A DNA stretch of 64,000 bases from Bacteroidota bacterium. GTDB taxonomy: Bacteria; Bacteroidota; Ignavibacteria; Palsa-1295. Positions 1 to 8,740 of the stretch are shown here, one piece after another. The stretch's first letter is position 1. Every line of letters begins with the position of its first letter. The notes beneath the pieces were generated by a model. It was not told the origin of the DNA. It was given only the letters and a program-made list of their open reading frames with translations, and ran no database searches. The stretch spans positions 62,001 to 126,000 of the forward strand of contig JAJPIO010000004.1 of NCBI GenBank assembly GCA_021324735.1, in the 5' to 3' direction. Made by a program: the position numbers and the translations under genes.

Positions 1-884
1 ACGACCGTATTGTGGGCACGCGCCAGACGTGTGATCGAATCTAATAGAATGATAACGTCCTGTTTAGCTTCGACAAGGCGCTTCGCCTTTTCGAGCGCCA
101 TTTCTGCCACCTGTACGTGACGCTCGGGTGGCTCATCGAACGTGGAGGCAACGACTTCTGCCTTAACAGAGCGCTCCATATCCGTAACTTCTTCCGGTCG
201 TTCATCGATGAGAAGCACGATAAGCTTCGCATCGGGATAATTACGCGCGATCGAGTTGGCGATCTTCTGCAAAATAACGGTCTTACCCGATTTCGGGGGT
301 GACACGATCAGACCGCGCTGCCCAAGACCGATCGGGCAGGCGATGTCCATAATTCGCATGGTATACTCGCCCGGCGATGTTTCGAGAATGAGCTGCCGAT
401 TCGGATACAGCGGCGTAAGATTATCGAAGAGCGGGCGGTCGCGGGCAAGCTCACTCGGAAGATAATTGATCTTATCGACCTTGAGCAGCGCGAAAAATCG
501 CTCGCCATCTTTCGGCGGGCGAACCGTACCTTCGATCGTATCGCCAGTACGAAGATTAAACTTCTTTATTTGTGAAGGGGAGACATAAATATCATCGGGC
601 GACGCCAGATAGTTATAATCGGCCGAACGAAGAAAGCCGTAGCCATCCGGAAGCATTTCGAGCGTGCCCATAGCAGGAGTGGAGGTCTCCTCCTCGCGAG
701 CAGCCGCCGAGCCATTCGTAGAAACGACCTGACTCGAACGCTTGGTAGCGTCCGCTTCCAGAATGCGAAAGATGAGCTCTTGCTTTCGCATATCCGCATA
801 CCCCTCGATGCCGAGGTTCTTTGCAAGATCGTTCAGTTCAACGATCTTCTTTGTTTTTAATTCAGTTGCGCTAAGTAGTGCCAT
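1..884 (-). CDS. rho: Transcription termination factor Rho (C-terminal part outside window)
   Basis: Encodes the first 294 residues of Rho, the hexameric RNA helicase that terminates untranslated transcripts; the rest lies beyond the left edge. Seen in order: a Rho_N/SAP-like helical domain (about residues 1-45), a short acidic linker, a cold-shock-like RNA-binding domain (about 70-140, with the DGYGFLRS and [19 protein letters not shown] motifs), then the ATPase core with Walker A PPKSGKT near 196-202 and Walker B DVIILLDS near 276-283, followed by the Rho-typical ITRLARAHN. The ATG at 882-884 gives the complete N-terminus. The N-terminal linker is short compared with the very long ones in some Bacteroidota. 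No strong Shine-Dalgarno is visible. Identification is secure. Confidence 0.97.
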   Translation of the reverse strand, partial: MALLSATELKTKKIVELNDLAKNLGIEGYADMRKQELIFRILEADATKRSSQVVSTNGSAAAREEETSTPAMGTLEMLPDGYGFLRSADYNYLASPDDIYVSPSQIKKFNLRTGDTIEGTVRPPKDGERFFALLKVDKINYLPSELARDRPLFDNLTPLYPNRQLILETSPGEYTMRIMDIACPIGLGQRGLIVSPPKSGKTVILQKIANSIARNYPDAKLIVLLIDERPEEVTDMERSVKAEVVASTFDEPPERHVQVAEMALEKAKRLVEAKQDVIILLDSITRLARAHNTV

Positions 885-1449
885 TATCTGATGATTCAAG
901 GGTTCTAAGCCGCATGTTAGGACACGCCAGCTTTAGTGGTGCTTTGTGCTGCCCCAATGGACAGCGTTGGTGAAAAACTATTGGAAAAAAACGATGGAAT
1001 AGCAGTGCTCTATTGTAAAGAGCTTTAATATCGACAAATCGCCTATAATGCGGCGGCAGTTATAACGACCAAAAACACTTCGTTGCAGTGGTGACAGATC
1101 AACGATCGGTCATCGTTCATTCGAGTATCGCAGAGGCAGTGGAGAACGGTCATCCACGTAGCGACTTCGAACGCTGCCAATGATCTTACAAGGATCAGTT
1201 ACTTAGGAGCAATTGTAGGATTCAAACGGCGAGCCGGTCTCCGTGACTACATCAATGGAAAATGAGCGGTGGTTGCACGGAGGATCGTCCTCACAGGACT
1301 GATCCGGGGACCGGAAGACTTGAAGGGCTCACGACCCGGTCAAGTGGCAGCCGGAGAGCCACAAAGGCAAAAATCCGAAACTGCTCCAAAACGCAAAAAA
1401 CTTAGGGAAAAGACCTGGTGGGTATGTTCCTTACAAAGGCCTTTTGCGC
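885..1449. other. Long intergenic region between rho and folC
   Basis: This stretch of about 565 bases separates the start of rho from the end of folC, both on the minus strand. I see no convincing protein gene; the 64-codon plus-strand reading frame near 1269-1463 has no start signal or recognisable protein character. The part nearest folC (about 1261-1445) contains three consecutive stem-loops and is listed separately as a possible structured RNA. The remainder should contain the rho promoter and leader, but I could not point to clear promoter boxes. Confidence 0.6.
1261..1445 (+). ncRNA. Possible structured RNA (three adjacent hairpins), unidentified
   Basis: Three stem-loops lie side by side. 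Hairpin 1: GGATCGTCC (1282-1290) pairs with GGAC-T-GATCC (1296-1305), one bulged T. Hairpin 2: ACTTGA (1318-1323) pairs with TCAAGT (1340-1345), with an inner GGG/CCC step. Hairpin 3: GTGGC (1344-1348) pairs with GCCAC (1358-1362); it shares two bases with hairpin 2. I looked for hallmarks of RNase P RNA, tmRNA, SRP RNA and common riboswitches and found none. No protein gene lies downstream on this strand, so a cis riboswitch is unlikely. The strand is a guess because stems read the same both ways; it could instead belong to the folC 3' region or a long rho leader. Confidence 0.25.
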
Positions 1450-2706
1450 TCAGTGTGGGATAACCGAGCCCATTTGCTGAAAGTTCTGCAAAAACTCCCC
1501 GATTACGTAATGTGAACCAGTAATCAGAATAGTATCGCCTGGTTTTGCCAATTGCTGAGCTTTGGCAAATCCCTCCGCAGCATTTCCCCCGTCCAATGAC
1601 CTCAAACCCATTTCTTCCGCACGTTTATGTAATTCGGTGCTCAGCAAGGCACGCGACGTCTGCGCCTGGACTGCAATAAACTGGGATGCAAATTGAGAGA
1701 TACAACCCAGAATGGGAGCAATATCTTTATCCTTCATCAGGCCGACAACGACGATCGGTCGGTGTTCGAGCTTTAAGAAGTATTCTTTTAGTCGCTCGAA
1801 CGCCGGTTCATTATGAGCGACATCGATGAGCAATTTTACTTTTTGCTCTCGCAATTCCTCATTTGATAATTCTTCAAGACGAGCATGTAATCCTACCAAC
1901 GATGCCACCTTACTTACACCGGTCCGAATCGCGTTCAATGATGGCGGGTCTTGAAGTATACTCAACGTTGCGAGAACGGTCTTCAAATTTTCGCGCTGAT
2001 GTTCTCCGTTGAGCGATGGTTGAATGTCTTCCCACTCGTTCAGCACCTTCCATTCTTGAACGAAGTAAAGTGGAGCGCTCACACGCTCAGCAGCAGACAC
2101 AAAAACTTTGCGTAGAGGCTCCTCACAGTTTACTACCGCCGGTACTCCACTCTTGAATATGCCCCCCTTTTCACTTGCGATCGATTCCAGCGTTGGCCCC
2201 AGTTGCGCCATGTGATCGAAACCGATCGAAGTAATAACGGTAGCAAGCGGACGTTCCAGCACATTGGTCGCATCCAACCTGCCGCCTAATCCTGTCTCAA
2301 TGATGGCTATATCGACGTGATGTCGGGCAAAGTGATCGAATGCCATTGCGGTGGTTACCTCGAAAAAGGTCGCTCGGAGCTCTTCTACCTTCGTCCAAAT
2401 TCTTTCCAGAAATTCGGCGACGTCTTTTTCAGAGATCATCGTGCCATCAATACGAATACGCTCTCGAAAATCGACAAGATGCGGCGATGTATAAAGCCCT
2501 GTGCGTTTGCCGTCCGCTTGATAAATGGCGGCAAGGGTTGCCGCCACGCTGCCTTTGCCATTGGTCCCGGCAATATGGATGGATGGAAATTTACGTTCGG
2601 GACGCTCTAAATATTCGAGCAATGCTCGAATATTTTCGAGTCCGAGCTTCATTCCAAAGAATTCGAGCTGAAATAGCGCCTGAAGGCGCTCCGAATAGGT
2701 GCTCAC
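1450..2706 (-). CDS. folC: Folylpolyglutamate synthase / dihydrofolate synthase
   Basis: A 418-residue Mur-ligase-type enzyme that adds glutamate to dihydropteroate and/or folates using ATP in the cytoplasm. The nucleotide-binding loop HIAGTNGKGSVAA lies at about residues 44-56, followed by the family motif TGLYTSPHLVDFRERI near 73-88, a GLGGRLDATN segment near 140-149, and the C-terminal ligase domain with VVGLMKDKD. The length is normal. The ATG at 2706 overlaps the end of recN by four bases (ATGA arrangement), so the two genes are very likely cotranscribed and translationally coupled. Whether both synthase activities are present cannot be told from sequence alone. Confidence 0.95.
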   Translation of the reverse strand: MSTYSERLQALFQLEFFGMKLGLENIRALLEYLERPERKFPSIHIAGTNGKGSVAATLAAIYQADGKRTGLYTSPHLVDFRERIRIDGTMISEKDVAEFLERIWTKVEELRATFFEVTTAMAFDHFARHHVDIAIIETGLGGRLDATNVLERPLATVITSIGFDHMAQLGPTLESIASEKGGIFKSGVPAVVNCEEPLRKVFVSAAERVSAPLYFVQEWKVLNEWEDIQPSLNGEHQRENLKTVLATLSILQDPPSLNAIRTGVSKVASLVGLHARLEELSNEELREQKVKLLIDVAHNEPAFERLKEYFLKLEHRPIVVVGLMKDKDIAPILGCISQFASQFIAVQAQTSRALLSTELHKRAEEMGLRSLDGGNAAEGFAKAQQLAKPGDTILITGSHYVIGEFLQNFQQMGSVIPH

Positions 2707-4475
2707 AGGGCGGCTACAGTGGACTTATTAGACTTCGTGGTTTTGCGAGCCGATCTCACGTCTATATCAGCTTCCTCAATAAGGGTGCGCGCGTTATCAA
2801 GAGAGCTTTTTGAAAGAGAATCGCCGGAAATAAGTTTTGCTACTTCTTCAATGTGTTCTTCATTCGTCAATCGGCGCAATCGCGAAGATGTAACTCCTTT
2901 TTGAACGGTCTTTTCTGCAACAAAATGAGCATTACCGCAGGCAGCAATTTGCGCCAGATGAGTGATCGCGATGATCTGATGATCTTCCGCAAGTCTTTTC
3001 ATTGCTCGGCCAACCCGCTGCGCAACACGACCGGAAATTCCGATATCGATCTCATCGAATACTAAAAGCGGTAGGCGGTCGGTCTTTGCCAGGACCGTCT
3101 TTAATGCGAGCATGATCCTCGAGATCTCTCCGCCAGAGGCTACTTTAGCGAGCGGTTTTGGCTCTTCTCCGGCATTCGTAGAAATGAAAAATTCAATGGT
3201 ATCAATGCCGCGAGCATTGCACGCATAGCTTTTCGCTTCAACGGTCAAAGCCATCGGATCGGCTTTATCCGCAGTGGCGCGAGAATTTTCGACTTTGAAT
3301 TTTGCCTGTTCGATCCCAAGCTCTTTTAGAATCTCAGCGATCTGCGGTTCGAGTTTTTTTGCAAGAGCGGCGCGTTCTTTCGAAAGCTTTCCTGCCAAGC
3401 CACTAAGCTCGTTCCGGAGTGCTGCGGATTCTTTCGTTTTCGATGCAATGATCTCATCGAACGCGCTCTCAAAGGAGAGTTTCGATTCTAATTCTGCCTT
3501 CTTCTCGAGAACTGCTGCAAGTGAACCACCAAATTTCTTTTTCAACCGCTGGATCTTTTGAGCGCGATCGCGAAGATGCTCCAATTCCTGCGGATCCAGT
3601 TCGATCCGTTCTGAATAATTGGCGATCCATTTTGAAAGCTCAGAAAGTACAGCAAGTGCCGATCTTGCTTCACGAAGCGGTTCTTCGAGAGCAGGCTCGA
3701 TCGTGGCGAGCTTCGCCAACTGCTCTTTTGCAACCCCTAATTTTTCGATGGCTGAGCCTTCATCTTCATACAATATCCCGTGAATTTGCACCGCCGCATT
3801 TCGAAGCTCCTCGGCATTCTCCAGCACTCGAAGGCGAGTCTCGATCGACTCCTCTTCCCCTGCCTCAGGATTTACAGCAAGTATCTCTTGCAGTTGGAAT
3901 TCAAAAAGATCGTGCTCTTCACGAAGGCGTGCTTCTCGGCTGCGAAGCTCCGCTATCTCGTTATTAAGCGCGATCCAGTCCGACCGTTTGGAAGAATATT
4001 CTTCGACCATTCCATTCAAGCCGCCGAACTCATCCAGCATTCGGATGTGATGCTTCGCGTGAAGCAGTGATTGATGTTCGTGTTGGCCATGTAAGTCAAC
4101 AAGGTACTCGCTGAGGTTGGAGAGTACGTGAACGGTAGCAGGAGAATCGTTAATAAAGCCTCGGCTCGAACCGCGACGCGAAATTTCACGCCTGATAATT
4201 AAGGTGTTGCTTTCATGTTCGATCGCTTCGGCCTCTAAAAATTTCAGAAGATTGGGATTACCAGCTATATCGAATTCTGCCTCTACAACGGCTTTATCAA
4301 CTCCGGCGCGAATACTGGAGGGATCCGCACGATCGCCGATGAGAAGACCGAACGCACCCAATACGATCGACTTGCCGGCGCCCGTCTCACCCGTAATAAT
4401 ATTCAGCCCATGCTCAAACTCGACCGAGAATTCCTCGATGAGCGCGTAGTTCTTAATAAAGAGTGAGCGGAGCAA
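2703..4475 (-). CDS. recN: DNA repair ATPase RecN
   Basis: A 590-residue SMC-like protein involved in repair of DNA double-strand breaks. N-terminal half-ATPase with Walker A GETGAGKS at residues 29-36; long central coiled coil (about 150-370) rich in Glu/Lys/Leu; C-terminal half with ABC signature ASGGEISR, Walker B LLVFDEIDIGISG, and switch AITHLAQIAA. Start is TTG at 4473-4475: an in-frame TAA occurs three codons upstream and the N-terminus MLRSLFIKNYALI matches the family, so no ATG is available. No evident Shine-Dalgarno; the sequence upstream is a very AT-rich spacer next to the rplS terminator. Overlaps folC by four bases. Confidence 0.97.
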   Translation of the reverse strand: MLRSLFIKNYALIEEFSVEFEHGLNIITGETGAGKSIVLGAFGLLIGDRADPSSIRAGVDKAVVEAEFDIAGNPNLLKFLEAEAIEHESNTLIIRREISRRGSSRGFINDSPATVHVLSNLSEYLVDLHGQHEHQSLLHAKHHIRMLDEFGGLNGMVEEYSSKRSDWIALNNEIAELRSREARLREEHDLFEFQLQEILAVNPEAGEEESIETRLRVLENAEELRNAAVQIHGILYEDEGSAIEKLGVAKEQLAKLATIEPALEEPLREARSALAVLSELSKWIANYSERIELDPQELEHLRDRAQKIQRLKKKFGGSLAAVLEKKAELESKLSFESAFDEIIASKTKESAALRNELSGLAGKLSKERAALAKKLEPQIAEILKELGIEQAKFKVENSRATADKADPMALTVEAKSYACNARGIDTIEFFISTNAGEEPKPLAKVASGGEISRIMLALKTVLAKTDRLPLLVFDEIDIGISGRVAQRVGRAMKRLAEDHQIIAITHLAQIAACGNAHFVAEKTVQKGVTSSRLRRLTNEEHIEEVAKLISGDSLSKSSLDNARTLIEEADIDVRSARKTTKSNKSTVAAL

Positions 4476-4540
4476 ATCTAATTACGAATTAAGAATTAAC
4501 AATTAATAGCAGTCCTGCCAAAAGCAATCCCTAAAACAAA

Positions 4541-4569
4541 AATAGGGGTTGCAAAAGGCAACCCCTATT
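4541..4569 (-). terminator. Rho-independent terminator after rplS
   Basis: A perfect 12-base-pair stem, AATAGGGGTTGC (4541-4552) with GCAACCCCTATT (4558-4569) and a five-base loop. Read on the minus strand it follows rplS and is succeeded by TTTGTTTT, a run of U in the RNA. It sits between rplS and recN and probably isolates the two transcripts. Confidence 0.9.
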
Positions 4570-4592
4570 CTTTATTCATTCTTAATTCTTAC

Positions 4593-4934
4593 TTAGGTGG
4601 TCTTGCGGCGAACATCCTTCGAGCCAAGTGCACGAAGATGATAGAGCTTTGCGCGGCGGACCTGACCGGCCTTCACGAAGTCGATCTTTGCAATACGTGG
4701 TGAATGGAGTGGGAAAATACGCTCGACGCCGACGCCGTTCGAGATCTTACGGACGGTAACCGTCTCATTGAGACCCGAGCCGCGGCGTCCCATGACGATA
4801 CCTTCAAAATGCTGGATGCGCTCCTTATCGCCTTCGACGACGCGGACGGACACATTAACGGTGTCGCCGGCACGAAAAGCAGGGATGTCCTGACGAAGTT
4901 GGGCGCTCGTAACAGAGCGAAGAATGTGTTCCAT
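4593..4934 (-). CDS. rplS: 50S ribosomal protein L19
   Basis: A 113-residue basic protein matching L19, located at the 30S-50S subunit interface. Family signatures: [20 protein letters not shown], then [39 protein letters not shown] and a C-terminal [10 protein letters not shown]. Length is typical. It is not accompanied by its frequent partners rpsP, rimM and trmD; upstream on the same strand is the MBOAT/SGNH pair about 100 bases away, and a strong terminator follows. It is probably a single-gene unit with its own promoter. Confidence 0.98.
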   Translation of the reverse strand: MEHILRSVTSAQLRQDIPAFRAGDTVNVSVRVVEGDKERIQHFEGIVMGRRGSGLNETVTVRKISNGVGVERIFPLHSPRIAKIDFVKAGQVRRAKLYHLRALGSKDVRRKTT

Positions 4935-4989
4935 AGTCGTTAATTTGCGTTATTGTGTCAGGATTGCAATTTTTTTCTACTTTTTCGGT

Positions 4990-5026
4990 GGGCGAATAAC
5001 CGAGCCCGGCTTTAAGAAGTTCGCCC
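4990..5026 (-). promoter_or_regulatory. Stem-loop in the presumed rplS leader
   Basis: GGGCGAA (4990-4996) and TTCGCCC (5020-5026) form a 7-base-pair stem with a GC-rich loop, between the stop of the SGNH gene and the start of rplS. It is not followed by a U-run on either strand, so it does not look like a terminator. It could be part of an autoregulatory leader, as ribosomal-protein genes often have, but I do not recognise a known L19 leader in it. Confidence 0.25.
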
Positions 5027-5034
5027 GTTGGCCG

Positions 5035-6057
5035 CTATTCGAGCGATTCGACCGGATCCTGTGAAAAATATCCGTTTTGCCAATGATTGATTGAATCGGC
5101 CAGCATTGCGGAGATCTTCTTCGCTCCAATGGGCGTAAGATGATAGTTATCCTGGAATTCGTCTGGCTGGAACAGGTTCTTCCGGTCGAAATTCCATAAA
5201 GGGATACTCATGGTCGAAGCCAAAGATAATACCGCCTTATAACTATCCATCCGATGCCTATACGGGATGTCTTCCTCACCAGATTCTCGTGGTCGCAGCG
5301 GGGCGTTATAGAGTGCGACCTGGATCCCCTCGCGCTTACAAGTAGTAACGATCTCTTTTAAGTCAGCCAGATACTGCGGGGCATACACATAATCGCTATC
5401 CCTCGGTGGTTGATTCTGCCCGAACATTATCCGGTTAAAGAGATTTAAATTCGGCACATCCCGAAAAGCATTATTTGCCGCGAAGATGTATTGGTGGAAA
5501 TGATCTGCATACAGGAGTGGCGCTAATGCGGTGGGGCCATATCGAACGATGTTCCATAGCGTCTTCGCCTTCAACTTAACGGCGGAGGTATCCTTCGTCT
5601 CAAAAAACGCATGGACCGTCGACTTTCCATTCAGCTCCTGGATTCCGACTCCATAGACGACCAATGACGGCCGCAATCCTTGTTCAAGCATCGCACGAAA
5701 CATCGGTAGGTTTGCTTCCGCGCAAAAGCCGCCGGTACCAGCATTCATCGTCTCATACGGTGCATGGAATGACCGGAAAACCGAGTCCATATAAAGCTCC
5801 GATACACCGCGTTCAACGACCGAGCTTCCGAGAAAAAGCACCATCTTTCGATTGATCTCCGGCAACCGCTCTCCTTCATCGACCGCCATTTGCGCTCGGA
5901 GCAAGCCATAGAATGTACGTTTATTTGCCAGCGGCAGATGCGGCACAGCAAGCACCAATCCGACGATCGTTGCATACGCCACCACGCCAATGCACAGCGC
6001 GGCTATAAACGTGTAGCGTAATTCGACTGCGTGTCTCTTAAAGAATGGCTCGTTCAT
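5035..6057 (-). CDS. SGNH-type acyl hydrolase/transferase partner of MBOAT
   Basis: A 340-residue protein with one N-terminal membrane helix (about 17-39) and an extracytoplasmic SGNH-like domain. The nucleophile motif LFLGSS lies near residues 75-79 and a C-terminal DNYHL (D303, H306) resembles the SGNH Asp-x-x-His block. Such proteins (AlgX, DltD, PatB types) work with MBOAT membrane proteins: MBOAT moves an acyl group across the membrane and the SGNH protein transfers it to a glycan. The gene overlaps the MBOAT gene by one base (TGATG), strong evidence for joint function. Substrate unknown; nothing here indicates alginate or teichoic-acid synthesis. Confidence 0.75.
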   Translation of the reverse strand: MNEPFFKRHAVELRYTFIAALCIGVVAYATIVGLVLAVPHLPLANKRTFYGLLRAQMAVDEGERLPEINRKMVLFLGSSVVERGVSELYMDSVFRSFHAPYETMNAGTGGFCAEANLPMFRAMLEQGLRPSLVVYGVGIQELNGKSTVHAFFETKDTSAVKLKAKTLWNIVRYGPTALAPLLYADHFHQYIFAANNAFRDVPNLNLFNRIMFGQNQPPRDSDYVYAPQYLADLKEIVTTCKREGIQVALYNAPLRPRESGEEDIPYRHRMDSYKAVLSLASTMSIPLWNFDRKNLFQPDEFQDNYHLTPIGAKKISAMLADSINHWQNGYFSQDPVESLE

Positions 6058-7478
6058 CAGAATTGGAAATAGATAAATGGAAGACTATTATCCGATCCTG
6101 CAATGAGAACCAGCGCGAAGAGTATACCGAAGGCAAGCGAGCGCGTTGCCAAATTCATCCGCCCGACAACCTCCTGTCCAAAACCCGTGTACTGTAATAC
6201 ATCGAGAGTGAAGGAAAGCAAAATAAATGGCACGACAAAAAGTGAAGCGCCCTGATGAAGTCCTGGCACGAACGAGAACATTCGCGTTACATAGGCTCCG
6301 AACGTTGCGAAGTTCGGCGTCCGGAAGAGCAAAAGGGAGAACGAGTAAAGGTTGATCGTCATTAGTATCTTGAAGGGCGACCATATCCCCCACTTAGGCG
6401 TGCCATAGCCTTTCGGTACCGTCCGCTTCGTTACTTTAAGCCATGCCTTGTGAATAGCGAGTCCTATTCCATTCACTGCACCGAACCCAACGAACGTCCA
6501 GTTGGCGCCATGCCATAGGCCGCTCACGATCATCGTGATAAAATTATTGAAGTACGTTCGCCACTGCCCTTTTCGGCTGCCACCGAGCGGAATATAAACG
6601 TAATCGCGCAGCCAACTGGAAAGGGAGATATGCCAGCGCCTCCATAACTCGGTGATATTCTGCGAGAGAAATGGCGTAGCGAAATTGAGATGCAGTTCGA
6701 TCCCGAATAACTTGCTGATGCCTCGCGCCATATCGCTGTAGCCCGCAAAGTCACCGTAGATCTGGATCGTGAAGAGCCACATACGCAGGAGTAGATCCAT
6801 GCTCGTCATTGCGGTCACATCACGAAACGCCTCATCGACGTAACTCGCAATGAGATCGGCGATCAGGACTTTACGAATGAGACCCAGTAATATCAGCGCA
6901 ATACCATCCCTTATTTGTTCTTTGCTGATGCTGCGAGGCTTGGTCAGTTGTGGCAATAGCTGATGCGCGCGAAGGATCGGGCCTGCCACCAAATGGGGAA
7001 AGTACGAGACGAAGAGTGCAAAGTCGAAAAAGTTATCGACCGGCTCGAATTTGCCCCAATAGACATCGATGACGTAAGCCATCGACATGAACGTGTAAAA
7101 GCTAATACCGATCGGTAAGGCCAGTTGCAATGTGATCGGATGGACGTGAAATCCTATCCGAGTAAGAACCGCTTCGAGCGATGAGATAAAGAAATTGCTA
7201 TACTTGAATAACCCAAGAACCGAAAGGTTACTGATAAGCGAAATTCGTAGCCACCGAAGTTTTAGCCGCTGTGTCGCTGCTCGTTTGATCGCGTGCGATG
7301 CGTAATAATCGACTACAATAGTAAGTCCGAGCAAGCCCAGGAATCGCCAATCCCACCAGGCATAGAAGAATAAGCTCGCCACGAGTAAGAACCGGTTCTG
7401 CCCTTTGAAGGGAAGCAAATAATAACCGAGCAGAACGATCGGCAAAAAAATGGCGAATGCTAAACTGTTAAAGACCAC
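6057..7478 (-). CDS. MBOAT family O-acyltransferase (AlgI/DltB-like)
   Basis: A 473-residue polytopic membrane protein with about 10-12 hydrophobic segments. Family motifs: GISFYTFMSMAYVIDVY near 124-140, ELWRRWHISLSSWLRDYVY near 277-295 and the catalytic-histidine segment SGLWHGANWTF with His at about 323. It presumably passes an acetyl or other acyl group through the membrane to modify an exported polysaccharide. The SGNH-like gene follows with a one-base overlap, which is the usual AlgI/AlgX or PatA/PatB arrangement. No polysaccharide synthase sits next to it, so the acceptor glycan cannot be named. Divergent from the TraB-like gene. Confidence 0.92.
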   Translation of the reverse strand: MVFNSLAFAIFLPIVLLGYYLLPFKGQNRFLLVASLFFYAWWDWRFLGLLGLTIVVDYYASHAIKRAATQRLKLRWLRISLISNLSVLGLFKYSNFFISSLEAVLTRIGFHVHPITLQLALPIGISFYTFMSMAYVIDVYWGKFEPVDNFFDFALFVSYFPHLVAGPILRAHQLLPQLTKPRSISKEQIRDGIALILLGLIRKVLIADLIASYVDEAFRDVTAMTSMDLLLRMWLFTIQIYGDFAGYSDMARGISKLFGIELHLNFATPFLSQNITELWRRWHISLSSWLRDYVYIPLGGSRKGQWRTYFNNFITMIVSGLWHGANWTFVGFGAVNGIGLAIHKAWLKVTKRTVPKGYGTPKWGIWSPFKILMTINLYSFSLLLFRTPNFATFGAYVTRMFSFVPGLHQGASLFVVPFILLSFTLDVLQYTGFGQEVVGRMNLATRSLAFGILFALVLIAGSDNSLPFIYFQF

Positions 7479-7503
7479 TGGTACAGGGTTTCAGGTATGG
7501 GGA

Positions 7504-7562
7504 AAGGTATATGGCTTCATAATTCTATACCTTCGTGCCCTAAACCCGAGAGAGCGCTCTCT
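7504..7562. promoter_or_regulatory. Two inverted repeats in the divergent MBOAT/TraB intergenic region
   Basis: AAGGTATA (7504-7511) is mirrored by TATACCTT (7526-7533), and a separate perfect 14-base palindrome AGAGAGCGCTCTCT covers 7549-7562. Both lie between two divergently transcribed genes, where repressor or activator operators are common. No regulator gene is adjacent, so the role is inferred only from symmetry and position. Confidence 0.3.
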
Positions 7563-7613
7563 TTGTGCCGAAGATACTAAGTATTTTTTCCTGACCTATT
7601 GGTGTTGCTTTTC

Positions 7614-8492
7614 ATGATGCACTATCGCCTCCTACTGGCCACCACTATTTGTGCTTTGCTTATTCATGCACATTCCTCTCATCATGGAACGCCGCCGTTC
7701 TATCGAATAACCAAGCCTGGCTCGGCCGATACCTCGTATGTATTCGGCACCTTACATTTGCTCGAAGGTGGCTTCGTCGATACAATGAAAACGGTGATGT
7801 CGGCATTGCGGTCATCCGATGAAGTGGTCGGTGAACTGGTACTCGATAGCTCAAGCACAAGCGACGCAATGCAGGCGATCTTTTCCGGTCCACGGCTCGA
7901 CAGCTTGCTTACGGAAGAGCAGTACCATGCCGTTTCAAAAGTAGTAAAAAGCTACGTACACCTCCCATTAATGGTGCTCGATCATACCGAACCGGTCGTT
8001 ATTTATACTATGATATTGGCGGGTATGTATCAGAAAGAGCATCCGGAGAACCATAAGACTGGCGTTCCGATGGACCTGTTCTTCGAGCAGGAAGCCCAAC
8101 GGCTGGGCAAAAAGGTGATCGGCCTGGAAAGCGCGGAAGGTCAAGAACAATTGCTCGATTCCATCCCGATGGATGAGCAGATCGCTGATCTCATGGAATT
8201 GGTATCCAATCCGAAAAAAGCCATGAAAGACATGAATACCATGCTCGCGGATTATCGGACCGGCAATATTGAGCGAATATTGGACGATCCTTCGTTCGGC
8301 TCGCTATCGTCGAACGAACGGGGCGCTCTCATCGACGACCGGAATAAGAACTGGACCGATACCCTTCCAACTCTGATGACCGGTCACCGGCTATTTATTG
8401 CCGTCGGAGCGGGCCATTTGCCGGGAAAGAACGGACTGCTTGAAGGGCTAAAAAAAGAGGGATTTCAGGTCACTCCAGTGCCTCCAAATTGA
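7614..8492 (+). CDS. TraB/GumN family protein, exported
   Basis: About 292 residues with an N-terminal signal peptide (MMHYRLLLATTICALLIHAHS). The TraB/GumN (ChaN-like/Tiki) fold is indicated by YVFGTLHLLEGG near the start of the mature protein, the central KVIGLESAEGQEQLLDSIP, and the C-terminal pair LIDDRNKNW...LFIAVGAGHLPGKNGLLEGLKKEGF. The conserved GTLH and GAGHL histidines and a Glu in GLES are the putative metal or active-site residues, as in the Tiki metalloproteases. The frame opens 15 bases earlier at a TTG, but the ATG pair at 7614/7617 fits the signal peptide better. True substrate is unknown. Confidence 0.85.
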   Translation: MMHYRLLLATTICALLIHAHSSHHGTPPFYRITKPGSADTSYVFGTLHLLEGGFVDTMKTVMSALRSSDEVVGELVLDSSSTSDAMQAIFSGPRLDSLLTEEQYHAVSKVVKSYVHLPLMVLDHTEPVVIYTMILAGMYQKEHPENHKTGVPMDLFFEQEAQRLGKKVIGLESAEGQEQLLDSIPMDEQIADLMELVSNPKKAMKDMNTMLADYRTGNIERILDDPSFGSLSSNERGALIDDRNKNWTDTLPTLMTGHRLFIAVGAGHLPGKNGLLEGLKKEGFQVTPVPPN

Positions 8493-8599
8493 CCTTGTTT
8501 TTGTAGCGGAACTCGCGAAACTCTTTACTCCTCTTAACGTTTGCTCATCGGATAAGAAGTATTGCTAACCTCTTCGATTCCGTAAATAACGCGCCTATA

Positions 8600-8737
8600 G
8601 ACGATTTCTACGATTTTGAAGTTACAACGCGGGTGATAGCGTCACTTGCAGCTAAGACGAAATCGTCTTAGTGGTTCGGTCAAAATCCCCCGTGACGAAC
8701 GGGCGGTTAAGCGTTTGTATAAGAAGTAGAAATCGTC
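8600..8737. promoter_or_regulatory. Nested inverted repeats upstream of porU
   Basis: GACGATTTCTAC (8600-8611) is repeated in inverse orientation as GTAGAAATCGTC (8726-8737), ending three bases before the porU start. Between them lies a perfect 20-base palindrome CTAAGACGAAATCGTCTTAG (8652-8671) sharing the same ACGA-TTTC/GAAA-TCGT core. In RNA the outer arms would pair and hide the ribosome-binding region; in DNA they would be a set of related operators. Function is inferred. Confidence 0.4.
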
Positions 8738-8740
8738 CAC

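Noticed and set aside
1261-1445. RNase P RNA, tmRNA, SRP RNA or a cobalamin/glycine-type riboswitch
   Set aside because: A few short words looked suggestive (for example AGCCGGAGAGCC), but the diagnostic conserved blocks of each class are absent and no target gene follows.
1269-1463. A 64-codon plus-strand frame downstream of the rho start region
   Set aside because: It overlaps the end of folC and covers three hairpins; composition is unlike a protein. A structured RNA or plain spacer fits better.
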